A DNA stretch of 64,000 bases. Source: Variovorax paradoxus B4. Its GTDB lineage: Bacteria > Pseudomonadota > Gammaproteobacteria > Burkholderiales > Burkholderiaceae_C. Within the stretch, counting starts at the first letter, position 1; every line of letters starts with the position of its first letter. Below are positions 54,631 through 63,763 of the stretch, in pieces. The stretch covers positions 868,001 to 932,000 of the forward strand of contig NC_022247.1 of assembly GCF_000463015.1 (NCBI RefSeq), read 5' to 3'. The position numbers were made by a program, and so were the translations under genes. Below the pieces are notes generated by a model. That model saw only the letters and a program-made list of their open reading frames with translations, made no database searches and was not told where the DNA came from.

Positions 54631-57600
54631 TAGCCGTTCACCCGGGCAACCGCGGGTTTCCGGCCCAGGAACTCGAAGCCCGCGGCCCCAACCTCCTGCA
54701 CCGACTGGGGCAGCTTCTCGAAATCGGTCCAGAGCGGTGTGCCGCGCAGCGACGGATCGCGCCACAGGTCCACGAGCTCGCCCGTGGAGGCATCCCGGAA
54801 GCGCTCGGCGGCTTCGTCGGACACGTTGGTGCGCAGCGCCTGCTCGCACTCCGACGCGAGCCAGCTGACGGTGTGGTTGGGGCAGAAATTCTCCGACACC
54901 CGGACGCGCTCGGCTTCGAACTCCCGGAACCACTGCTCCAGCCCGTAGCGGGTGCAATTGAAGAAGTGCCACGGCCTCTCGTGCAGCGGCTGCATGAAGG
55001 CGGTGCGAACCAGGATGCGGCCACCGGGCTTCAGCACCCGCAGGAGCTCCGCCGCCACCTTCTGCGGTTCGCGATAGTGCTCGAAGGCGTTCATGACGAT
55101 CGCGGCGTCGAAGACCTCGTCGTCGAACGGGAGCACGTGGGCGTCCGCAACCACGTCCGTATGCCTGAACAGGCTGTATTCGACCTCGACCACGTTCTCG
55201 ATCTTCTCCTGCGAGCCTCCGCCGCTGAGATTCAGGACCCATCCCCTGGTGCTCCTTGCGAGCTTCAGGGCTTCGGGCGGCAACGCGTTGCTGACGTGGT
55301 CGGCGGGCTTCACCTCGGGCTCGCCGAGTTCCTCGCAAAGAACCGGCCGGCCCTGGACGATGGGCCAGCTCCTCCAGCCGTCCACGGTCACCAGGGCGCC
55401 GCGTTCCGCGTCGGCCGCCAGCTTGAGCCCGGTCTTGGGACAGCGAAGTATCGGCAGCAGCGTTTGAAGCCGCGATTTCGCGCCGTCGTCGCCCAGGGCC
55501 ACTTGCAGGGCCGGCGGTTTGCGGGCAAGCCGCTCGTCGATCAGCGACACCCAGGGATGCTGGGCCTTGAAGTTCTCGATCAGGCGGCGATAGTTCTGTG
55601 GAACCGTCGTCTCGGCCTTGATCATCGAGCCCGCATGCACGCGGTAGTCCGCGAGCGTTTGCGCTTCCCAGAATCCGCGCTGGCCCTGCTCCGCGAGCCG
55701 GCACCAGAAGTCGTAGTCCTCCCAACCGTGGCGAACGTGGTTGTAGCCGCCGACGATCGCCCACGCCTCCTTCGAGACCAGCGCCATCGCATCGACGTAG
55801 TTGCCGGCCACGAAGCGCTGCGGCTCGTAGCGGGCGTCGCCGAGCATCGCGCTGGAGGCGCCGAAGTGCTGGATGGTCGGGTAGACGAATGCCACGCGCT
55901 CGGCACGGATGGCGCGGCGCAGTTCCTCGCAGCATTTCGGGCGCAGCCGGTTGTCCGCATCCAGGGGCAGCACGTAGGGACTGTCCGCCAGGTTGAAGGC
56001 CGCATTCCGCGTCAGGCCCAGGCCGCAGTTCGACTCGTGCCGGGCGACCACGACGCGGTTGAAGCGGCTGGCGTGCTGACGGACCCATGCCAGCACGGTA
56101 TTCAGCGAACCATCGGTCGAACAGTCGTCCACCACCACCAGGTCCAGTACCGCCAGCGTCTGGGCGCGAACGGATTCCAGCGCCTCGACGATGAAGTGCT
56201 CGTAGTTGTAGAGCGGAATGACGACCGAGACGTCCGAAGACTCGCCCGCGTCGGCCCTGTGTTCGAACAGCACTTTCAGCGGCATCAGGCTGGGGCGGGG
56301 AACCGGCGCCGAGCGTACGCGCGCATCGAGCGCGAAGGCCCGCGCGGCCAGGGCGTCGCCTTGCAGCTGGTCGAGCACCCGGCCGAACTGCGTGGCCCGC
56401 TTCAGCGGGCCATACGAGGCCATGGCGCGCCAAAAGGCGGCCGAGCCGAGGCTGGCTCTGCGCTCGGGGTCCGACACAAGGGTCCAAAGGTAGTGGTACC
56501 AGTCGTCGGCGCTGGTGGCCAGAAAGCCTGAAACGCCGTGCTCGATCGCCCGCCTGAACGGGCCGGTCGGGGAAGCGATGGTGGGAACGTCGACCAGCGC
56601 GGCTTCGAAGAATTTCAGTTCGCTCTTGGCCTCGCAGAACGGGTTGCCGAATTCCAGCGGCGCGATGTTGATGTCGAAGCGCGCTATTTCGCGCGGCAGC
56701 GTTTCCAGGGTCTGGAAGGGCCGCCATTCGATGCGGTGCTCCAGGCCGGCCATCGCCGGGTATTCCTCCACGTCGACCAGGCGCATGCCGGATTCGGTCT
56801 GGAAGAGCACCAGCCGGCACAGTTCGTTTTCCCGCAGCACGCGCGCAATCGCCTCGATGGCGAGCCCCAGGTCGCGCTGGTGCGTTCGCGATCCGCCGGC
56901 ATAGCCGATCCGCACCAGGTTGTCGGTCCGCGCGCTGCGCCACTGTCTCGCGCTGCGCCTGGAGAGCTCGAAGGTCTGGTCGTCGAAGCCGTTGAACAGC
57001 ACATGGGTGGACTTGCCCGCCCAGCGCATGTGGTAGGCCAGCTCCTGGGTGCTGGCAATGCACACGTCGGCCGCGAGCATGGCGCGGCGCACGCTGGCGA
57101 AGAGCTCCCGCACCGCCGCTTCCGGATGGGCGTTGGACCGGATGCCGTCGATCACCTTGGTGTCGGCCAGGTCCGGCTCGATCATCAGGTCGTCGATGTC
57201 GAACACCACCTTCTTGCCTAGTGCATGCATCAGCCCGATGGCTTTTTCGAGGGCGGGGCTCCACTGGGTGCGCCAGAGAATCATCACGTCGTGCCGCGAG
57301 GTCAGCTCGAGCCGCGCCTCGAGTTCTTCCTGCCGGATCCACTCCGCCGGGACGCCGTTCATCTTTGCCGCTTCGATGTAGCGCGCGACCCGGTACAGAT
57401 GGCCGGGCGTATCCGCCTCGCCGGAAACGTAGAAGATCGAGAACACCCGGCTCGGCAACGCAGGAACGGGGAGCGGTTCTTCTGCGTCGTCGCTTCCGAG
57501 CAGGCCGGCGCGCCGGCCCTCTCTCGCGCCGACCAGCGTGTAGTGAAGCAGCGGATTGAAGCCCGCCGCGTCCGCGTAGCGCGCCGCGTAGTCGGTGCCG

Positions 57601-59054
57601 GAAAACCACGGGCCGGGTTCGCGCCCTTCGGCCGCGCCGTGGGTGACGTAGTGTTCCGCGGGGTCCGTGCCGGCCGACGCGACGTCGGGATAGGTCTTCA
57701 GATACCAGTCGCGGTCGAAGTAGGGCGAGAACCGGACGGTCTCCACGGCCGCCAGGTCGATGGGCCTGCCGGAAAAGCGCGAAGCGAGCAGCCGCAGCCG
57801 CCTGCGCACCTTGGCCTTCACGCTCAGGGACGGATCGACCCGCAGGCGCGTGAAGCGCTCCATCAGCGATTCGACCCGGTCTTCCTTCCGGTCGGCAAGA
57901 CTTTTCCAGGCCAGCGCGGTGCGCTGCTGCAGGCTCTTGGCTTCGCTGGTCTCGTTCAGGTCGTCGCGGGCCTTGTTCAGGTCGGTGGCCAATTGCGTCA
58001 CGACATTCCGAAGCTCGGCCACGCGCCTGTTCGCCTGCTCGTGGGCGAAGCCCGTCGCGCGGGCGGCGGCTTCGGCCTGGGCGGCCTTCGCCTGCGCATC
58101 GCCGGCTTGCTTGTTCAGGTCTTCCAGCTGGGCGGCCTTGTGGGCCACCTCCTGGGACAAGGCGTCCACCCTGCCTTCGGCGTTGGCGCGGGCCTCGGCC
58201 TCGGCGGCGCGTGCTGCCGCCACCTGGGCCAGTTCCGCTTCCACCGGCGCGCGCAGGGCATTGGCCTCATGGATGCGCTGATGCAGTTCGGCCGACCCGA
58301 GCTGTTCGCGCGTGGTGACGAACCAGCGCGTTCCGAGATGCGCAAAGCGCGCCCTGGCGGCATCCGCCCGTTCGGGTTCGAGGTTGCACAACGCCATGGC
58401 GGCGGCAGGCGCGCGGTCTCCCACGGCCAGCACGCCGAGCCCGTGGCCGTGCAGGAACTCGAAGGAGGGATAGTGCCGCGCCTGCTCGGCAAAGAACCGG
58501 AAGACGCCGAAATTGCCGCTGCGCACGTTGGTGTCGTGGAACAGGACCACGGCCTTGTCCGACAGCTTGGGAAGCCAGGTCTCGAAGTCGTGCTTGACCG
58601 CCTCGTAGGTATGGAAGCCGTCGATGTGCAGCAAGTCGATGGAGCCGTCGGCGAAGTACGGCAGGGCGTCGTCGAAGGTGGACTTGAGGAGCTCGGAGAA
58701 GGCGCTGAAGTGCTTGTCGTGGAAGTCGCGAAGCTCGTGATAGACCTGCGCGTCGAAATGCCCCGCATGCTCGTCTCCGGCCCAGGTGTCCACGGCGTAG
58801 CAGCGCGTCGCCGACTTGAGCCGGGCGACGGCCTCGCAGAACGCCGCATACGACACGCCGTTGTGCGTGCCCAGCTCCACCAGCAGGCCTGGCCTGCATG
58901 CGGCCACGATCCAGAACGCGAACGGCGTGTGGGTCCACCAGGCGCTCGCCTTGCCGAGCAGGTGCGGCGTCCAGAAGAGGGGGTCCAGCACCGGGTGCGT
59001 CAGCACGTCGAGCGACTTGTCGACCGTCGGAAGAATGAGGGTGGGTTCTTTCAT
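54630..59054 (-). CDS. Giant multi-domain methyltransferase-glycosyltransferase (MT, GT4, GT2, MT)
   Basis: The 1474-residue protein has, in order, an N-terminal class I methyltransferase-like domain (~55-185; LLVELGTHNGVSYAAF, LLHIDGFHTYEAVKHDF); a long coiled coil (~255-395); a YxxxYPDV...EGREPGPWF repeat segment (~440-510); a GT4/GT-B domain (~540-885; GYAGGSRTHQRDLGLAIEA); a GT2 domain starting V942 (SVVIPLYNYEHF, VVVDDCSTDGS, LPLDADNRLRPK); a Trm112-like strip (~1200-1245) with incomplete cysteines; and a C-terminal methyltransferase (~1270-1440; LPFDDEVFDAAIVMNAFEHY). It could extend and cap a glycan in one polypeptide. The ATG at 59054 is followed by the methyltransferase domain; upstream sequence has no support. 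Confidence 0.85.
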   Translation of the reverse strand: MKEPTLILPTVDKSLDVLTHPVLDPLFWTPHLLGKASAWWTHTPFAFWIVAACRPGLLVELGTHNGVSYAAFCEAVARLKSATRCYAVDTWAGDEHAGHFDAQVYHELRDFHDKHFSAFSELLKSTFDDALPYFADGSIDLLHIDGFHTYEAVKHDFETWLPKLSDKAVVLFHDTNVRSGNFGVFRFFAEQARHYPSFEFLHGHGLGVLAVGDRAPAAAMALCNLEPERADAARARFAHLGTRWFVTTREQLGSAELHQRIHEANALRAPVEAELAQVAAARAAEAEARANAEGRVDALSQEVAHKAAQLEDLNKQAGDAQAKAAQAEAAARATGFAHEQANRRVAELRNVVTQLATDLNKARDDLNETSEAKSLQQRTALAWKSLADRKEDRVESLMERFTRLRVDPSLSVKAKVRRRLRLLASRFSGRPIDLAAVETVRFSPYFDRDWYLKTYPDVASAGTDPAEHYVTHGAAEGREPGPWFSGTDYAARYADAAGFNPLLHYTLVGAREGRRAGLLGSDDAEEPLPVPALPSRVFSIFYVSGEADTPGHLYRVARYIEAAKMNGVPAEWIRQEELEARLELTSRHDVMILWRTQWSPALEKAIGLMHALGKKVVFDIDDLMIEPDLADTKVIDGIRSNAHPEAAVRELFASVRRAMLAADVCIASTQELAYHMRWAGKSTHVLFNGFDDQTFELSRRSARQWRSARTDNLVRIGYAGGSRTHQRDLGLAIEAIARVLRENELCRLVLFQTESGMRLVDVEEYPAMAGLEHRIEWRPFQTLETLPREIARFDINIAPLEFGNPFCEAKSELKFFEAALVDVPTIASPTGPFRRAIEHGVSGFLATSADDWYHYLWTLVSDPERRASLGSAAFWRAMASYGPLKRATQFGRVLDQLQGDALAARAFALDARVRSAPVPRPSLMPLKVLFEHRADAGESSDVSVVIPLYNYEHFIVEALESVRAQTLAVLDLVVVDDCSTDGSLNTVLAWVRQHASRFNRVVVARHESNCGLGLTRNAAFNLADSPYVLPLDADNRLRPKCCEELRRAIRAERVAFVYPTIQHFGASSAMLGDARYEPQRFVAGNYVDAMALVSKEAWAIVGGYNHVRHGWEDYDFWCRLAEQGQRGFWEAQTLADYRVHAGSMIKAETTVPQNYRRLIENFKAQHPWVSLIDERLARKPPALQVALGDDGAKSRLQTLLPILRCPKTGLKLAADAERGALVTVDGWRSWPIVQGRPVLCEELGEPEVKPADHVSNALPPEALKLARSTRGWVLNLSGGGSQEKIENVVEVEYSLFRHTDVVADAHVLPFDDEVFDAAIVMNAFEHYREPQKVAAELLRVLKPGGRILVRTAFMQPLHERPWHFFNCTRYGLEQWFREFEAERVRVSENFCPNHTVSWLASECEQALRTNVSDEAAERFRDASTGELVDLWRDPSLRGTPLWTDFEKLPQSVQEVGAAGFEFLGRKPAVARVNG

Positions 59055-59113
59055 TGTGTGTTCCTGCCCGGACGAGTCCGGGCCTCCGCTAGAGAGTCGA
59101 TGAAACCGCGGCG

Positions 59114-60913
59114 TCAGCGCGCGAGCTGCCATTGCCGGCCGACGTTGGGGGCCAGGTGCGCGCCGGTGAGCCAGTCCAGCAGGACATTCGGGTTGTGATA
59201 GGGGTCGTGCTCGAAGCGATCGATCCACTTGGTGCTGGCGTGCGTCTGCTCGCGCTGCGCCCGTTCCTGCTTCTCTTCGGAAACGTGGTCATGTCCGCGC
59301 GAGGCGCTTTCGAGGTGCAGCAGGGAGGCAAACGGCGTGCAGATGTTGCGGTAGCCCGCATCGTTCACCTTCAGGCACAGGTCGACGTCGTTGTAGGCCA
59401 CCGGCAGGTGCTCGCTGTCGAATCCGCCCACCTGCTCGAACACCGAACGGCGAACCGCCAGGCAGGCTCCCGTGACCGCCAGATAGTCGCGCGTGCCCGC
59501 AAGCCGCCCGTCCACGCCGGTATCGGTGGCGCCATCGGTGCGGCAGACATGCATCGCCAACGGCCCGCGCTGCAGGATGACGCCGGCGTGCTGGACCGTG
59601 CCGTCGCCGTACAGGAGCTTGGCGCCGACGCAGCCGATGTCCGGCCGCATGACTTCGCCGACCATCTCCCTCAGCCATCCGCCATCCAGTATCTCGATGT
59701 CGTTGTTCAGGAAGAGCAGCACCTCTCCGGTCGAGGCTTGCACGCCCACGTTGTTGATGGTCGAGAAATTGAACGGGCCAGGCACGCGGAGCACGCTGAC
59801 GCGGGGGTCTGCGCGCAGCTCGGCGAAGAGGGACAGGGTTGCCGGCTCGATGCTGTCGTTGTCGAGGATGAGGACTTCGAAATCCGGATAGTCGGTTTTC
59901 TGCAGCAGCCCGTCCAGGCAGGTCTTCACCAGATTGGCACGGTCCCGCGTCGGCACCAGGATGCTCACCCGCGGGGCGGGGCTGGGCAGCGGGCGGCGGA
60001 CATGGTTGACGAACTCCGCGATCGGCGACGGCAGCACATCGACCGCCACACCCGATTGCCGGAAGGCTGCTTCTGCCGCCACCCGCCTGGCCGCCGCCGC
60101 ATGGGCCTCGACGGCGTGCCGGGTGTCGCCCGCGTCCATGATCGGCGGGACCTGCCGGTGATACAGCACCGATGGAATATGGAGGACCTGGCTGCAGTGC
60201 AGCGACATGGCCACCCTGCAGTGCAGGTCGTAGCTGGCGGCCGGCTCGAATCCGGCACGAAAGCCTCCCGCCTCCAGGACGTTGGCGCGCTTCATCACGC
60301 ACAGGCCGTCCAGCAGGTCGAAGCCGAGCTGCGCTTCCGGATCCCATGCCGACTTGAAGCGCGGCTTGCATCGCGTCTCGTCCTGGGCGATCCAATCCTC
60401 GTCCGCATAGATGACGGCCGCATCCGGCCATTTCGCGAGCGTGAACTGGATGGACGACACGGCCTGCGGCGCGAGCCGGTCGCCCGCGAGGATCACGCCG
60501 AACCAGGTCTCGGCCGTGTGCTCGAGCGCGAGCTGCTGCAGCTCGCGCAGGCTTGCCGGCGCACTCGCGGCCACGAGGCGCACGTGGATCGAATCGCGAA
60601 CGAACGAGAGCGCGTGGGTGACCGCTTCCGCGCGCGACGGGGTGCATGCCACCACCACGTCGAACCGCTGGCACAACTGTGCCGAGAGCGAAGCCAGCGT
60701 GCTGCGCAATGCGTTGTCGCTGCCGCTGTCCGCGATGGCGAAGGTGACGCCGTCGCGGTACGGAAGATTCTCCAGCTCCGCGCGAAGCGTCGGCTGTTCT
60801 GCCTCGTGGCGGGATGCTTCTGCGTGTGTCCACGCACGGTAGGCGGCATCGGTGAACGGTGAGAACCGGCACGCCGCGGCCCATTGAGCGTATCGCGCTT
60901 GATCGATAGGCAA
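59114..60913 (-). CDS. Tandem GT2-domain glycosyltransferase with TTG start
   Basis: The 599-residue protein has a first, divergent GT2 domain (~55-300; VIYADEDWIAQ retained) and a canonical second GT2 domain (~315-560; VSILVPTRDRANLVKTC, LILDNDSIEP, FLNNDIEILDGGWLREM, YNDVDLCLKVNDAGY, LLHLESASRG). The layout is the same as in the 653-residue GT at 45525. I chose TTG 60913 because AGGGGG lies seven bases upstream; a TTG 33 bases further upstream has no such site. It is followed by the giant methyltransferase-GT gene 59 bases downstream on the same strand. Confidence 0.85.
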   Translation of the reverse strand: MPIDQARYAQWAAACRFSPFTDAAYRAWTHAEASRHEAEQPTLRAELENLPYRDGVTFAIADSGSDNALRSTLASLSAQLCQRFDVVVACTPSRAEAVTHALSFVRDSIHVRLVAASAPASLRELQQLALEHTAETWFGVILAGDRLAPQAVSSIQFTLAKWPDAAVIYADEDWIAQDETRCKPRFKSAWDPEAQLGFDLLDGLCVMKRANVLEAGGFRAGFEPAASYDLHCRVAMSLHCSQVLHIPSVLYHRQVPPIMDAGDTRHAVEAHAAAARRVAAEAAFRQSGVAVDVLPSPIAEFVNHVRRPLPSPAPRVSILVPTRDRANLVKTCLDGLLQKTDYPDFEVLILDNDSIEPATLSLFAELRADPRVSVLRVPGPFNFSTINNVGVQASTGEVLLFLNNDIEILDGGWLREMVGEVMRPDIGCVGAKLLYGDGTVQHAGVILQRGPLAMHVCRTDGATDTGVDGRLAGTRDYLAVTGACLAVRRSVFEQVGGFDSEHLPVAYNDVDLCLKVNDAGYRNICTPFASLLHLESASRGHDHVSEEKQERAQREQTHASTKWIDRFEHDPYHNPNVLLDWLTGAHLAPNVGRQWQLAR

Positions 60914-61075
60914 ATCATTCCCCCTACTCTGCAAGAGATGGCACAAACCATGGGGCTGCCGGCATGCAGAGCCCCCATCAATTCAGAATAGCGATGGGAA
61001 AGATCGGTTGGGTAACGATCCGATTAACATTTGTTGCGAGCCGGTTCTCGCGTGTGCATTCGTTACCTGACCAGA

Positions 61076-61102
61076 AGCCCCCGGGGCGTCTTTCCGGAGG
61101 CT
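61076..61102 (-). terminator. Stem-loop downstream of galE
   Basis: On the minus strand AGCCTCCGG and CCGGGGGCT form a 9-pair stem (one T-G pair) with a 9-base loop, 13 bases after the galE stop. It lacks a U-tract, so its terminator role is tentative. Confidence 0.35.
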
Positions 61103-61114
61103 CTGCCGGAGCGG

Positions 61115-62152
61115 TCAGCGAGCGGCCTGTGGCCTTTCGTATCCGTTCGGATTGCCTTGCTGCCACCGCCAGCTGTCAGTGCACATCTGGTCGAGCCCGC
61201 GGTGCGCGCGCCAGCCCAACGTGGCCTCTGCAAGCGACGGATCGCCCCAGTACGCGGGCACGTCGCCGGGCCGGCGCGGACCGATCTCGTAAGGCAGCGG
61301 ACGCCCGCTCGCGCGCTCGAAGGCATGCACCACCTCCAGCACGGAGGCGCCGCGGCCTGTGCCGAGGTTCAGCGTGACCAGCCCGGCATGGCCTTGCGCA
61401 TGGCGCAGGGCTGCCACATGCCCTTCGGCGAGGTCCATCACATGCACGTAATCGCGCACGCCGGTGCCGTCGGGCGTGGGGTAGTCGTTGCCGTGGATGA
61501 GCAGCTTCTCGCGCTGCCCCACGGCCACCTGGCACACGAATGGCATCAGGTTGTTCGGCTTGCCCTGCGGGTGTTCGCCGATGAGCCCGCTTTCATGGGC
61601 GCCGACCGGGTTGAAATACCGCAAGAGCGCAATGCGCCAGCCGGGCTGGGCGCGATGCAGGTCGGCCAGCGCTTCTTCCACCATGCGCTTGGAGCGCCCG
61701 TAAGGGTTGGCCGGCCTGCAGGGCGCGTGTTCCGGAATGGGCGAGTGGTCGGGTTCGCCGTACACGGTGGCCGACGATGAAAAGATCAGTGTCCGCACGC
61801 CCGCCTGCTCCATGGCCGAGGCGAGCACGAGGCTGCCGTGCACGTTGTTGTCGTAGTAGGTGAGCGGGTCGGCCACCGAGTCGCCGACGGCCTTGAGGCC
61901 CGCAAAGTGAATTACGGCCGAAAAGTTTTCTTCGCCCAGCACGCGGTCGAGCAGGGCCCGGTCGCGCACGTCGCCCTCGATCAGCCGCGGGGCGCTGCCG
62001 GTGATCTGCTGCAACCGCTCCAATACCCGGATGTCGCTGTTGCCCAGATTGTCGAGAATCACCGGTGTGTATCCGGCGGTGGCCAGCGCGACGCAGGTGT
62101 GGCTGCCAATGAAACCTGCACCACCCGTCACCAGAACGCTTTTTGGGGCCAT
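61115..62152 (-). CDS. galE: UDP-glucose 4-epimerase
   Basis: The 345-residue SDR enzyme interconverts UDP-glucose and UDP-galactose (possibly also the GlcNAc/GalNAc pair). It shows [46 protein letters not shown], the catalytic YGRSK and RYFNPVGAHESGLIGE, plus NNLMPFVCQVA typical of GalE. Length normal (about 338-345). It starts the galE-GT-giant GT series on the minus strand and is divergent from slmA. Confidence 0.95.
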   Translation of the reverse strand: MAPKSVLVTGGAGFIGSHTCVALATAGYTPVILDNLGNSDIRVLERLQQITGSAPRLIEGDVRDRALLDRVLGEENFSAVIHFAGLKAVGDSVADPLTYYDNNVHGSLVLASAMEQAGVRTLIFSSSATVYGEPDHSPIPEHAPCRPANPYGRSKRMVEEALADLHRAQPGWRIALLRYFNPVGAHESGLIGEHPQGKPNNLMPFVCQVAVGQREKLLIHGNDYPTPDGTGVRDYVHVMDLAEGHVAALRHAQGHAGLVTLNLGTGRGASVLEVVHAFERASGRPLPYEIGPRRPGDVPAYWGDPSLAEATLGWRAHRGLDQMCTDSWRWQQGNPNGYERPQAAR

Positions 62153-62272
62153 GAGAACTCTTGCTTGGTTGAATGAGCCGATTCTGTACGAGCTTTCCCG
62201 GGGCTGGTTTGCGCGCGCTCACTGCGCGGCCCTGTGCGAGAATCAATTGATTACATCTTTGCACGCGCTTCC

Positions 62273-62926
62273 ATGCAGAACGAAGAGACAAGCTATCCCG
62301 GCATAGAAACCCAGACCGAGACGCTGACACCCGTCGCGCCGGTCCGAAAACGCCCCAAGCCCGGGGAGCGGCGCGTGCAGATCCTGCAGGCGCTGGCCGC
62401 CATGCTCGAGCAGCCCGGCGCCGAGCGGGTAACGACCGCGGCACTGGCTGCGCGGCTCGACGTCAGCGAAGCCGCGCTCTACCGCCACTTCGCGAGCAAG
62501 GCCCAGATGTTCGAGGGCCTGATCGACTTCATCGAGCAGAGCGTCTTCACGCTGGTCAACCAGATTCTCGAGCGCGAAGGCGCGACGGGGGCCCAGCAGG
62601 CCGCAAAAATTCTCACGCTGCTCGTGCAGTTTGCCGAGCGCAACCCCGGCATGACGCGCGTCATGGTGGGCGACGCGCTGGTGTTCGAGAACGAGCGGCT
62701 CCAGCAGCGCATGAACCAGTTCTTCGACAAGATCGAAGCCACCCTGCGCCAGGTGCTGCGCGGGGCGGCCGCCGCGGACGGCTCGGCCACCCCGAGCGTG
62801 GATGCGCAGGTGCGCGCCGCCGCGCTCACGGCCTTCGTGGTCGGGCAGCTGCAGCGCTTCACGCGCTCGGGCTTCCGCCGGGCGCCGTCGGAACACCTCG
62901 AAGCCACGATCGCGCTGATCGTCTAG
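62273..62926 (+). CDS. slmA: Nucleoid occlusion factor SlmA (TetR family)
   Basis: The 217-residue protein has an N-terminal TetR helix-turn-helix (RRVQILQALAAML, then TTAALAARLDVSEAALYRHF at about residues 62-80) and the SlmA-type C-terminal region (FTLVNQILEREG, MTRVMVGDALVFENERLQQRMNQFF). SlmA binds DNA over the nucleoid and antagonises FtsZ polymerisation. The N-terminus is longer than the E. coli protein (198). The ATG at 62273 was chosen; an upstream in-frame start at 62234 is possible. Confidence 0.9.
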   Translation: MQNEETSYPGIETQTETLTPVAPVRKRPKPGERRVQILQALAAMLEQPGAERVTTAALAARLDVSEAALYRHFASKAQMFEGLIDFIEQSVFTLVNQILEREGATGAQQAAKILTLLVQFAERNPGMTRVMVGDALVFENERLQQRMNQFFDKIEATLRQVLRGAAAADGSATPSVDAQVRAAALTAFVVGQLQRFTRSGFRRAPSEHLEATIALIV

Positions 62927-63023
62927 GGCGGCAGGACATCACCGACCGTTCGGTGAGCCACTTCCGCCAGACCGATGCCGACTACGGCGCACGACGCAAG
63001 CCGCAGCTGATCCGCGGCGGCAA

Positions 63024-63044
63024 TGGGGTACCCAGGGTACCCCA
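63024..63044. promoter_or_regulatory. 21-base perfect palindrome upstream of the DUF1326 gene
   Basis: TGGGGTACCC (63024-63033), a central A, and GGGTACCCCA (63035-63044) are perfect inverted arms; each arm itself contains the palindrome GGGTACCC. It lies 117 bases before the DUF1326 ATG in a 234-base spacer that otherwise shows nothing recognisable. It could be an operator or form a 10-pair stem in RNA. Confidence 0.5.
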
Positions 63045-63160
63045 CGGGGCCGGGCAACGCACTCGACTTGCCCGGTTGCGAAGCGTAGGATCAGCGCCCC
63101 CTTGCCGCCAAGTCGCGGCGACAAGTTCCGTGTTCGTGTGGCTTCTGAACGGAGGTTCGT

Positions 63161-63763
63161 ATGAGCTATCACCTGGAAGGTCGCCTGCTCGAGGTATGCA
63201 ACTGCAACGTCCTGTGTCCCTGCTGGATCGGCGAGGACCCTGACAACGGCACCTGCGACACCATCGTCGCGTGGCGCATCGACAAGGGAACCATCGACGG
63301 CGTCGACGTCGGCGGCAACACCATCGCGGCCGTGGCGCATGTGCCCGGAAACATCCTCGAAGGCAACTGGACGGCGGCGATCTTCGTCGACGACAACGCC
63401 TCCAAGGCGCAGGAAGAGGCGCTGCTCAAGGTCTACACCGGGAAGGCCGGCGGGCCGATCGCCGATCTGGCCGCTCTCATCGGCCAGGTGGTGTCGGTCG
63501 AGCGGGCGCCCATCCGCTTCACCGTGAACGAAGGCAAGGGCGAGTTGGAAATCGGCAAGGACTACTACGCCGAACTCGAACCCTACCGCGGCGCGACCGG
63601 CGGCCAGACCACGCTGTCGGACACCGTGTTCTCGACGGTTCCGGGCGCGCCGGTGTTCGTCGGCAAGGCCCCCACCTACCGGTCGAAGAACCCCGCCCTC
63701 GGTATCGATCTCGACATCAAGAACCACAACGCCCTGCAGAGCACCTTCGTCTTCGACGCATGA
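63161..63763 (+). CDS. DUF1326 domain-containing protein
   Basis: The 200-residue protein starts MSYHLEGRLLEVCNCNVLCP and carries the conserved cysteine cluster CNCNVLCPCW of DUF1326, suggesting metal or redox chemistry, though no function is established. GGAGG lies upstream of the ATG. Its stop overlaps the start of a DUF2182 gene (ATGA), and the DUF1326-DUF2182 pair is a recurring arrangement, so the two likely work together, the second as its membrane partner. Confidence 0.9.
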   Translation: MSYHLEGRLLEVCNCNVLCPCWIGEDPDNGTCDTIVAWRIDKGTIDGVDVGGNTIAAVAHVPGNILEGNWTAAIFVDDNASKAQEEALLKVYTGKAGGPIADLAALIGQVVSVERAPIRFTVNEGKGELEIGKDYYAELEPYRGATGGQTTLSDTVFSTVPGAPVFVGKAPTYRSKNPALGIDLDIKNHNALQSTFVFDA

